64,000 bases of DNA from Paracoccus aerodenitrificans (GTDB lineage: Bacteria; Pseudomonadota; Alphaproteobacteria; Rhodobacterales; Rhodobacteraceae), in contig NZ_CP115784.1 of assembly GCF_027913215.1 (NCBI RefSeq), positions 310,001 through 374,000 of the forward strand, written 5' to 3'. Of the stretch, positions 46,870 to 54,799 are shown piece by piece; position 1 is the first letter of the stretch; each line of letters begins with the position of its first letter. The position numbers and the translations under genes are program-made. The notes below the pieces were generated by a model. That model did no database searches. It worked only from the letters and a program-made list of their open reading frames with translations, and was not told the origin of the DNA.

Positions 46870-47544
46870 TCAGCCCATGCCAAGCGGGTCGCTGCGTCTT
46901 TTTGCCCGCTCGGCATCTGCCCGCTCGCTGATGATGGCGATGGTCCCCCAGGTCAGACAATATATCCCGCCAATGCCCAGAACCAGCCAGCCCGGAAGCG
47001 GACCGATTGCTGCGCGTTCAAAAAATTCCTGCGACGAGACAAGCGGGCCGGGATGGACGATCAGCTTGCCGATATAGGCGACGGATTGGATCAGCAGTAT
47101 CCAGAAGTAATTGCGGCGGATCCGGCGTCCGATCGCTGTCGACATGCTGACGTGATAATGCGGATGCAGATAATCTTCGGCCAGCCTGTACTGCCAGTGA
47201 TCTTCAAGATGCAGATCGCCCTCTTTCAGCATCGGGGCGTAGAAATGCAGCTCCAGCCATCGGCATCTTGCACGCCAGACATTGAAATAACGATAGCGCC
47301 GCGCCTCCAGCATCAGGAAGAAGATGATCAGGATGCCGACCAGAACTAGAGGCAGCGGAGAGGCCTGCGGGGAGGAATAGGTGATCGACAATGCCACGCC
47401 CAATGTCACGACCGACCAGTTTGTCGTGGTATCCAGCCGGGTTCGCCAGATGGTCGAGCGATAGACCTCTCCGCGATAGAGATGCGCCACCGCGCCCATC
47501 TCTGCGGAATCCAGCTTCCTTCTGGGCTGTGCCTCGCCGTCCAT
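46870..47544 (-). CDS. DUF2270 family membrane protein
   Basis: 224 residues. N-terminal AHLYRGEVYRSTIWRTRLDT and FFLMLEARRYRYFNVWRARC, with three or four helices (GVALSITYSSPQASPLPLVL; YFWILLIQSVAYIGKLIVHP; PLPGWLVLGIGGIYCLTWGT), match DUF2270, a family of unknown function. It stands alone on the minus strand between tdk and the SRPBCC gene. Confidence 0.88.
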   Translation of the reverse strand: MDGEAQPRRKLDSAEMGAVAHLYRGEVYRSTIWRTRLDTTTNWSVVTLGVALSITYSSPQASPLPLVLVGILIIFFLMLEARRYRYFNVWRARCRWLELHFYAPMLKEGDLHLEDHWQYRLAEDYLHPHYHVSMSTAIGRRIRRNYFWILLIQSVAYIGKLIVHPGPLVSSQEFFERAAIGPLPGWLVLGIGGIYCLTWGTIAIISERADAERAKRRSDPLGMG

Positions 47545-47624
47545 GCGCTGCCTCCTCCATTGTCAGAGTGGCAGGGATGTGCCTGTTTCGCAAGCATTCC
47601 TTGCCGGGCTGACAGCGGAAGGGA

Positions 47625-48197
47625 TCAGGCGTTAACCGCCTCGCGCCAGTGGCGTCTGCACAGCGAGACATAGGCTTCATTGCCGCCGACCTGAACCTGC
47701 GCACCCGAGGTCAGCACAGTGCCATCGGCACTGCGGCGGATCACCATTGTCGCCTTGCGCCCGCAGTGACAGATCGTGCGGACCTCGCGCAGATCGTCGG
47801 CAAGCGCCAGCAGCGCGGCGGAGCCGGGGAACAGCTCGCCGCGAAAATCCACCCGCAGACCATAGGCCATGACCGGAATGCCAAGATCGTCGGCGACACG
47901 GGCAAGCTGCCAGACCTGATCCCGTGTCAGGAATTGCGCCTCGTCGACAAAGACGCATGAGAGTTTGCGCCTGTCCGAGGCGATCAGCGCGAACAGATCC
48001 TGTTGCGGGTCGAATGCGGTCGCTTCGGCCGAGATACCGATACGTGAGCCGATGCGGCCCGGCCCTGCACGCGAATCCACCGCCGCCAGAAGCAGCAGAG
48101 TGTCCATGCCCCGTTCGCGGTAATTATAGCTCGCCTGCAGAAGCAATGTGCTTTTACCGGCATTCATGGTGGAATAGTGGAAATACAGTTTTGCCAT
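47625..48197 (-). CDS. tdk: thymidine kinase
   Basis: 190 residues of the type II (TK1-like) fold: P loop YSTMNAGKSTLLLQ, VFVDEAQFLTRDQV (Walker B with the catalytic Glu) and a zinc ribbon with CHCGRKATM and CRRHW. It phosphorylates thymidine for salvage. It is divergent from the MFS exporter gene, with a 164-nt spacer. Confidence 0.95.
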   Translation of the reverse strand: MAKLYFHYSTMNAGKSTLLLQASYNYRERGMDTLLLLAAVDSRAGPGRIGSRIGISAEATAFDPQQDLFALIASDRRKLSCVFVDEAQFLTRDQVWQLARVADDLGIPVMAYGLRVDFRGELFPGSAALLALADDLREVRTICHCGRKATMVIRRSADGTVLTSGAQVQVGGNEAYVSLCRRHWREAVNA

Positions 48198-48361
48198 GCC
48201 GTCAGATAGCCTTGACCGGGCAGGCCATCAAGCGTGACGCCATCCGCAGAAACTCTTGCAAAATTCGGCCCAGGGTGACAGAAAATGCGCGGGCGGCGGC
48301 GATAATCCCTTTGCGCGATTCGGCGCGTCCTCTTTTCATATCCAATTACAGGCATGATCCC

Positions 48362-49555
48362 ATGCGTGATCCCTTGTTTCGCATGGCCCTTATTCTGGGC
48401 CTGCTTTCCGCCGTCGGTCCTTTTGCGATCGACATGTATCTTCCGGCGCTTCCGGAGGTTGCCGCCGATCTGAACACAAGCGAGGCCGGAGCGGCGCAGA
48501 CGCTGACCTCGTATTTTATCGTCTTTGGCTTTGCGCAGATGATCTATGGACCGCTTGCCGATGCGATTGGCCGGAAATGGCCGCTGGTGATCGGCGTGGT
48601 GATCTTTCTGGCCGCCACGATTGCCGCCGCACTGGCCCCCAGCCTTGGCTGGCTGATCGCGGCACGCGGGTTGCAGGGCCTTGGCGCGGCGACGCTGATG
48701 GCTGTACCCCGTGCCGTGATCCGCGATCTGGCGACCGGGCCCGAGGCCGCCAGGATGATGGCGGCAATCATGATCGTGATCTCGGTTTCGCCGATGCTGG
48801 CACCGCTCAGCGGCTCTCTGGTCATGGCCTGGGGCAGTTGGCGCGAGATCTTCGCGGTTCTTGCCGTCGCGGCCCTTCTCAGACTGTTTCTGATCGTTTT
48901 CGTGCTGCCGGAAACACTCGCGCCGGAAAACCGTCAGCCGATCCGTTTTGGAAGAATGATCGCGGGTTCGCGCCGCTTGCTGAGCGATCGCCGCTTCATG
49001 GGGCTGACCATGATCGGAGGCTTCGGGATGTCCAGCTTCTTCGTATTCCTCTCGACCGCCAGCTTTGTTTATACCAGCCAGTACGGGCTGAGCCCGACCG
49101 GGTTTTCGCTTGCCTTCGCGGCGAATGCGATCGGGTTTTTCACGGCCTCGCAATTCGCGGGACGTCTGGCGATGCGCTTCGGGATGGAGCGTGTGATTGC
49201 AATCGCGATAACCGGATTTGCGGGAATGGCAAGCCTGCTGAGCATCATCGTCTGGGCCGGGTACGACGCTCTTCCGGTGGTGATGGCAGGGCTGTTTCTG
49301 GCGAATGCCTGCCTTGGTCTGGTCATGCCGACGGCAATGGTCATGTCGCTCGATCCGCATCCCGATATCGCCGGGTTGGCCTCATCGCTTGGTGGTACGT
49401 TCCAGATGCTGACCGGCGGCGTCATGATCGCGGTGATCGGTCCGTTCATGGACAACACCGCCTCGACAATGGTTCCGGCGATTGCCCTTTGCGCGGTTCT
49501 GGCCTGTGGAACAGCCGTACTGTCCCTGCCGCGTCTGAGGCTGAGACTACTGTGA
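48362..49555 (+). CDS. MFS drug resistance transporter, Bcr/CflA type
   Basis: 397 residues with twelve helices. GPFAIDMYLPALPEVAADLN, YGPLADAIGRKWPLVIG (the MFS loop 2-3 motif) and RGLQGLGAATLMAVPRAVIR are typical of the Bcr/CflA subfamily, which pumps out drugs such as bicyclomycin or chloramphenicol by proton antiport. The longer frame from 47924 runs antisense through tdk and is rejected; the ATG at 48362 matches the family start. A bidirectional terminator follows. Confidence 0.93.
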   Translation: MRDPLFRMALILGLLSAVGPFAIDMYLPALPEVAADLNTSEAGAAQTLTSYFIVFGFAQMIYGPLADAIGRKWPLVIGVVIFLAATIAAALAPSLGWLIAARGLQGLGAATLMAVPRAVIRDLATGPEAARMMAAIMIVISVSPMLAPLSGSLVMAWGSWREIFAVLAVAALLRLFLIVFVLPETLAPENRQPIRFGRMIAGSRRLLSDRRFMGLTMIGGFGMSSFFVFLSTASFVYTSQYGLSPTGFSLAFAANAIGFFTASQFAGRLAMRFGMERVIAIAITGFAGMASLLSIIVWAGYDALPVVMAGLFLANACLGLVMPTAMVMSLDPHPDIAGLASSLGGTFQMLTGGVMIAVIGPFMDNTASTMVPAIALCAVLACGTAVLSLPRLRLRLL

Positions 49556-49561
49556 ACAAGA

Positions 49562-49589
49562 AAAGCCGCAGGGGTGACCCTGCGGCTTT
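49562..49589. terminator. bidirectional Rho-independent terminator
   Basis: Perfect 12-bp stem AAAGCCGCAGGG / CCCTGCGGCTTT with loop GTGA, between the convergent MFS and helicase genes. The A-rich left and T-rich right flanks give a short T run on each strand (TTTC on plus, TTTTCTTGTT on minus). Confidence 0.88.
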
Positions 49590-49613
49590 CGGATTATCTG
49601 CGGGTGTTCGCGC

Positions 49614-50996
49614 TCAGCCCTGCTGGCTTTTCGGCCGCCGTGAGGGACGCCGCGCGGGTCGTTTCTGCGGAGCCGCACCGCCGCCATCTCGATTTTTATG
49701 CGGTGCAGGGCGTCCGCGCCCACGTCCGCGCAAAGCAGGTTTCTGCTCGGCGGGGGCGTCTCCGCCAATAACCGGGATCTGCGACTTCATCGCCCGCTCG
49801 ATCGCCCGCAACTCACCGACTTCGCCGGGTGCGCAGAAAGCGACAGCGCGTCCCTCGCGTCCGGCCCGTGCGGTGCGCCCGATGCGGTGGACATAGTTTT
49901 CGGGCACGTTCGGCAGGTCAAAATTATAGACATGAGCCACCTGCGGAATATCCAGACCGCGTGCGGCGACATCCGTTGCCACCAGAACCTGCGCCTTGCC
50001 GTCACGGAATGCGGCAAGGGCGCGTTCCCGCTGGCCCTGAGATTTATTGCCGTGAATGGCGACCACGTCGAAGCCCCATTTCTCCAGCAGCTTGGCAAGT
50101 TTCTCACATCCGTATTTGGTCCGACCGAAGACAATCGCCAGCTCACCGGGATGTTTGGAGAGATATTCCGACAGCAGCGTCGCCTTGTCGCCCTGATTGA
50201 CGAAATGGACGCCCTGATCGATCTTTTCCGCCGCCTGACCGGGCGGGTTGACCTGAACGCGGGCAGGGTTGGACAGATAGGTGCCCGCCAGTTCCTCCAT
50301 CAGTTTCGGCATGGTCGCCGAAAACAGCAGGGTCTGACGGCTTTCCGGCAGCGATCTTGCGATGCGGCGCAGCGCATGGATGAAGCCGATATCCAGCATC
50401 TGATCGGCCTCGTCCAGAACCAGATATTCGGTCTTCGACAGGTCTACGGCCTTGCGGTCCAGAAGGTCGATCAGCCGTCCGGGCGTTGCGATCAGAACAT
50501 CGACGCCACGCTCGATCCGCCTGATCTGAGTATTGATCGAGGCCCCTCCGACCACGCGGAAGCTGCGGATCGGGGTGCCTTGCGCGAAATTATCGACCGC
50601 TGCGGCGATCTGGGTTGCCAGCTCACGGGTCGGGGCAAGGATCAGGGCGCGGCAAGAGCCGGGCTCTGGCTTGCGGCCATGTGCAAGAAGCCGGGTCAGC
50701 ATGGGCAGGCTGAACGCAGCGGTCTTGCCCGAGCCGGTCTGGGCAAGGCCAAGTATATCAGTGCCCTGCACGATATGCGGGATGGCCTGTTTCTGGATCG
50801 GCGTCGGATCGGTCAGCCCCATCGGGCCGAGATTTGCATTGATCCGCGGATCGATCCCCATTTCGGCGAAGGGGCCGATCTCGACCGGTTCGCGGGCCGG
50901 GGCGCGGCGGGCGTTGACATCGCCGTGGCGCGGTTTGCGCTGCGAGTCAGGGCGGGGTTTCTGGCCGCGACGAGGGCGGCGGAATTCAGCATTCAT
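49614..50996 (-). CDS. DEAD-box RNA helicase (RhlE-like)
   Basis: 460 residues. All core motifs are seen: Q motif PTPIQKQAIP, Walker A AQTGSGKTAAF, PTRELATQI, DEAD in YLVLDEADQMLD, SAT in LFSATMPKL, and HRIGRTARAGREG in domain 2. A basic Arg/Gly-rich tail (RGRGRGRPAPHKNRDGG) probably binds RNA. Such helicases act in ribosome assembly and mRNA decay, often at low temperature. The 288 bp upstream, toward the HlyD gene, hold no gene I could recognise. Confidence 0.94.
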   Translation of the reverse strand: MNAEFRRPRRGQKPRPDSQRKPRHGDVNARRAPAREPVEIGPFAEMGIDPRINANLGPMGLTDPTPIQKQAIPHIVQGTDILGLAQTGSGKTAAFSLPMLTRLLAHGRKPEPGSCRALILAPTRELATQIAAAVDNFAQGTPIRSFRVVGGASINTQIRRIERGVDVLIATPGRLIDLLDRKAVDLSKTEYLVLDEADQMLDIGFIHALRRIARSLPESRQTLLFSATMPKLMEELAGTYLSNPARVQVNPPGQAAEKIDQGVHFVNQGDKATLLSEYLSKHPGELAIVFGRTKYGCEKLAKLLEKWGFDVVAIHGNKSQGQRERALAAFRDGKAQVLVATDVAARGLDIPQVAHVYNFDLPNVPENYVHRIGRTARAGREGRAVAFCAPGEVGELRAIERAMKSQIPVIGGDAPAEQKPALRGRGRGRPAPHKNRDGGGAAPQKRPARRPSRRPKSQQG

Positions 50997-51284
50997 CAGA
51001 TTGGGTCACTTGCATTTGCCACGCACCCGTATCGGGCGCGGCGAGGCGGCGTCAGCCGCAAGAGGGGTGCGGGCCCTGATACGGTGGCCCGGCGGTGCCC
51101 CTGCGTGTCGGTGGGAACCTTTCGAGATCCCGGCGCGACTGGCTGCACACGCGGCAGCACGCGACCCGGATGGCGGACAGATGGGGTGCAGAGCACGCCA
51201 AGTCAAGGGTTTTCTGCCGACAGCGCGACATGCCGACCCTGACTGCAGCCGATCCGGGAGTTGCCGACAGGGCCGTTCTGCCCG

Positions 51285-52616
51285 TCAGTTCTCCCGGAAG
51301 GCGCGGGACAGGCTGTCTTCTATCGGCTTGACCAGATACCGCGCGAAGGTGCGGGACTGGGTTTCGATCATCACCTCGGCGGGCATGCCGGGTGTCGGGC
51401 GGAAGCCGGTCACACGGTCCAGCTCTGACGCCGGAATGTCGATCCGGGCGACATAGACCTCTTTCGGGATCCCGTCCGTTTCAGTCGTCAGCGCATCCGC
51501 CGATACATAGATCAACTCACCCTCAAGAACCGGCGTCGTCCTCTGGTTCAGGGAGGTCAGGCGAACAGAGGCGCGTTGCCCGACCGCCACATCGTCCACA
51601 TCCGTACGCGAAACATGGGTCTCGATCACCAGCGGCGCATCGTCGGGGAGGATTTCCACAATAGCTTTACCGGCCTCGATGACGCCGCCCGCCGTGTGGT
51701 AATACATTCTGACGATAGTCCCGGAGACCGGTGAGACGATCTCAGAGCGCTCCAGAATATCGCGTGCCCTCATCGATTGCTCGCGCACACTGTCCAGATC
51801 GGCTTCAATGGACTGACTTTCATCCAGGGCGGTCTGTATATGCTGGCGGCGCGTCTGTTCGATCTCGCTTTTGGCCTTGTTGACCGTTTCCAGCGTTTCG
51901 GCGATCTGCGATTTCAGCCGTTCGGCCTCGCCCTCGGCATTGGCGACGGCACGGGCCAGAGAGTTCAGTTCGCTGCGCTTGACCAAGCCGCGCTCAAGCA
52001 ACTGGCTGCGCGTGTCGTGATCCTCGCGCAGCAGGTCAAGCTGGGTTTCCACTGCGGAAAGCTGACCGCGATATCCATCCGCACGAGAGGTTCCCGCCAG
52101 TATATTGCTTTGCAGCAGAACAATTTCGCCGTCCAGCTTCGCCTTTGCCGCGCGGAACGCGGCAAGCTGTTCGTTCATGATCATCGAAATCGCCGGGTCG
52201 TCAGCCTGATCGAGCAGGAAATCCGAGAAATTGGGGGTCTCCAGCCCGTCATATTCCGCCCGTAGCCGGGCGCTGATCGCTTCAAGTCTGGCGCGACGCA
52301 GTTCCAGTTCCCTCTTATTTGCCATCGCAGCGGTTTCATCCAGACGGATCAGGGGCTGACCGGCGCTGACGCTGTCACCCTCGCCGACGAGGATTTCGCT
52401 GATGATACCTCCCTCAAGATGCTGCACGATCTTGTTCTGCCCGGTCGCGACGAAGCTGCCGGGGGCCATGACCGCCGCCGCAAGCGGTGCGCGGAAAGCC
52501 CATGCGCCAAAGCCTCCGAATGACAGGACAAGCAGGACCAGACCGAAGATCAGATGTCCGGTGACCGAGCGTGGTACGCGGGCATAGAGGGCTTCGATAG
52601 AGCTGGGGCTGCTCAT
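51285..52616 (-). CDS. type I secretion periplasmic adaptor (HlyD family)
   Basis: 443 residues. One N-terminal membrane helix (HLIFGLVLLVLSFGGFGAWAF) is followed by the barrel and lipoyl-like half motifs (IVQHLEGGIISEILVGEGD; SGTIVRMYYHTAGGVIEAGK), with a long coiled-coil hairpin between (about residues 95-290). It links the inner-membrane ABC transporter to an outer-membrane TolC channel, which is not encoded in this window. It overlaps the ABC gene by 4 nt and is the last gene of the module. Confidence 0.94.
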   Translation of the reverse strand: MSSPSSIEALYARVPRSVTGHLIFGLVLLVLSFGGFGAWAFRAPLAAAVMAPGSFVATGQNKIVQHLEGGIISEILVGEGDSVSAGQPLIRLDETAAMANKRELELRRARLEAISARLRAEYDGLETPNFSDFLLDQADDPAISMIMNEQLAAFRAAKAKLDGEIVLLQSNILAGTSRADGYRGQLSAVETQLDLLREDHDTRSQLLERGLVKRSELNSLARAVANAEGEAERLKSQIAETLETVNKAKSEIEQTRRQHIQTALDESQSIEADLDSVREQSMRARDILERSEIVSPVSGTIVRMYYHTAGGVIEAGKAIVEILPDDAPLVIETHVSRTDVDDVAVGQRASVRLTSLNQRTTPVLEGELIYVSADALTTETDGIPKEVYVARIDIPASELDRVTGFRPTPGMPAEVMIETQSRTFARYLVKPIEDSLSRAFREN

Positions 52617-54799
52617 GATCTGGTCTCCGGGTCGTTTTCGGAAGAAGCGGTGCTTCTTTGCGCGTCAGAGGGTGGCTCTGCCTGCTTCGCCGCCGCCCGC
52701 TGCAGCCGTTCCGCCGCGCGGATCGCCTCGGGGGAAATTTGCTTCTGTTGAGATGGCCCGGCCGAAGGCTGCGCGGCTTGTGGCGTGGGCGGGATCACCT
52801 GTTGCTGTGGTGCGGCTTGGGCGGCCTGCTGTTGCGGGGCAGCCTGCGGTTGTTGTGCAGGCTGGGGGGCCGGTTGCTGTGGTGCCGACTGTTGCCGTAC
52901 CGCCTGTGCGGCACCATTGCCCTGCCGGCTTTGAAGCGAGAGCTTCTCAAGCATCTGATCCCGGGCACCGAACAGGGCGATCTGACCGTCGGCCAGCAGC
53001 ATGATATTATCGACATCCTTGAGGATGGAATATTTTTGCGTCACCACGACCACGGTCATGCCGTCTTTCTTGGCAAGTGCCATCGCGCGAGACAGCGCCT
53101 GATCGCCAGCCGTGTCCAGATTCGAGTTCGGCTCATCCAGCACCACCAGACGCGGGCTGCCGAAAAAGGCGCGGGCCAGACCGATGCGCTGTTTCTGACC
53201 GCCGGACAGGGGCGAGCCATCCGCCGCGACGATGGTTTCGTAACCCTCGGGCAGTTTGGCGATCATGTCATGCACATCGGCCAGCACGGCAGCCTGATAG
53301 ATCTCTTCATCGCTGGCATCGGCCCGCATCCGGGCGATATTGTCCTTGATCGTGCCGGGGAAAAGCTGAACGTCCTGCGGCAGATAGCCGATGCACTGGC
53401 CAAGCTGCCTCTGGTCCCAGTTGCGCAGATCCATCAGGTCCAGCCGGACGCTGCCGGATGTCGGCAGGATCGAGCCGACCAGCATCTTCCCAAGCGTGGT
53501 CTTGCCTGCGCCGGATTTCCCGACAATGGCAAGCGATGTACCGGGGTTCAGCGAAAAGCCGATGGAGTTCAGCACAACGCGCTTGGTTCCGTTGGGAACA
53601 TACAGCAGACGTTCGACATCAAGGCGGCCCTCGGGATGGGGCAGGCGCAGGCGCTGCGTATTCAACGGAGAGGATTTCAGCAGCGTTGCGATGCGACCAT
53701 AGGCCGCCCGCGACAGCAGAACGCTGTTCCAGCCCTCGATTGCGCCCTCGATAGGTGCCAGAGCCCGGCCCGCGATGATCGAGGCCGCGATGACCATCCC
53801 CCCGGTGATCTCGCCTTGCAGGGCCAGATAGGCTCCCCAGCCGAGAAGCCCGACCTGAGTCAACAGCCTGACACCGCGTGAGGCTCCGGCGAAGATGATG
53901 TTGCGGTCCTGTGCGCGAACCTGCGCCGCCATTGAGGTAGCAGCATCGCGGCCCCAGATATTCACCGCTTCGGGGATCATCGCCAATGCGTTGATGATCT
54001 GAGAATTGCGGGCCATCGAGTCCAGATGCAGGTTCGATTTGCTCAGATGCCGGTTGGCGTCAGAGAAGGGCTTTGCGGTGACCCTCTGGTTGATCATTGC
54101 GATCACCAGCAGCACCAACGCGGTGGTCAGCACGATCAGGCCGAGATGTGGGTGAACCAGAAAAATCGCCAGGATGAAAATAGGAGCGAAGGGCAGGTCC
54201 AGAAAGGACAGAAGCGTGCCGGAGACCAGAAAGCTGCGCACCTGCTGAAGATCGCCCAAAGTCTGGTATTCCTGACCGTTGCTGGCCAGTGATGCACGGG
54301 CTGCGGCGGACAGCACCGGCGCTCCAAGCCGTGCGGACAGATCGACAGAACTGCGCAGCAGCATCCCGCGGCGGATTGCGTCGAATGTCACCTGCAAAAG
54401 CACCGCGCCGATAATGACGAGTGTCAGCATGATCAGCGTATCGGTCGAGCGGCTGGTAAGCACCCGGTCGGAAATCTGGAAAAGATAGATCGGAATCGCC
54501 AGAACCAGAATATTGGTCACGCCGCTGAACAGCAAAACACCAAGAATATTCAGCCACAGCCTGCGTATTGTTGCCGGCAAAGCCCCGGCGATATCCGCCT
54601 CGGGGACGCGCTTGTGAAAGGCCGCTGCCGAGGCGTTGCCGCCCGGAGCAGGAAGATCCGGCAGCCTGCCGGCCTTCTGGTCGATGGTCGGCCCGGTCCC
54701 CTCCGGGTTGACCCGCGGCGCCTGCGATTTGCCGCCCTTCCAGCCGACATTCATCTCGGGTTCGAGACGCAGCTTTTCTGTCGTCTGGTTCTTCGTCAT
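52613..54799 (-). CDS. type I secretion ABC transporter permease/ATPase (PrtD-like) with Q/P/A-rich tail
   Basis: 728 residues. An extra N-terminal segment of about 75 residues precedes six helices (about 80-340); the ATPase domain has Walker A GKSGAGKTT (427-435), signature LSGGQKQR (531-538) and Walker B LVVLDEP (551-557). No C39 peptidase domain is present. Two features are unusual: the H-loop histidine expected after VVVVT is Gln588, and residues 630-728 are a disordered tail rich in Gln, Pro and Ala ending in acidic/polar residues. It overlaps both neighbours by 4 nt and probably exports the low-complexity protein encoded upstream. Confidence 0.93.
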   Translation of the reverse strand: MTKNQTTEKLRLEPEMNVGWKGGKSQAPRVNPEGTGPTIDQKAGRLPDLPAPGGNASAAAFHKRVPEADIAGALPATIRRLWLNILGVLLFSGVTNILVLAIPIYLFQISDRVLTSRSTDTLIMLTLVIIGAVLLQVTFDAIRRGMLLRSSVDLSARLGAPVLSAAARASLASNGQEYQTLGDLQQVRSFLVSGTLLSFLDLPFAPIFILAIFLVHPHLGLIVLTTALVLLVIAMINQRVTAKPFSDANRHLSKSNLHLDSMARNSQIINALAMIPEAVNIWGRDAATSMAAQVRAQDRNIIFAGASRGVRLLTQVGLLGWGAYLALQGEITGGMVIAASIIAGRALAPIEGAIEGWNSVLLSRAAYGRIATLLKSSPLNTQRLRLPHPEGRLDVERLLYVPNGTKRVVLNSIGFSLNPGTSLAIVGKSGAGKTTLGKMLVGSILPTSGSVRLDLMDLRNWDQRQLGQCIGYLPQDVQLFPGTIKDNIARMRADASDEEIYQAAVLADVHDMIAKLPEGYETIVAADGSPLSGGQKQRIGLARAFFGSPRLVVLDEPNSNLDTAGDQALSRAMALAKKDGMTVVVVTQKYSILKDVDNIMLLADGQIALFGARDQMLEKLSLQSRQGNGAAQAVRQQSAPQQPAPQPAQQPQAAPQQQAAQAAPQQQVIPPTPQAAQPSAGPSQQKQISPEAIRAAERLQRAAAKQAEPPSDAQRSTASSENDPETRS

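Noticed and set aside
47924..48361. N-terminal extension of the MFS transporter
   Set aside because: It is antisense to tdk and lacks family similarity; the start at 48362 fits.
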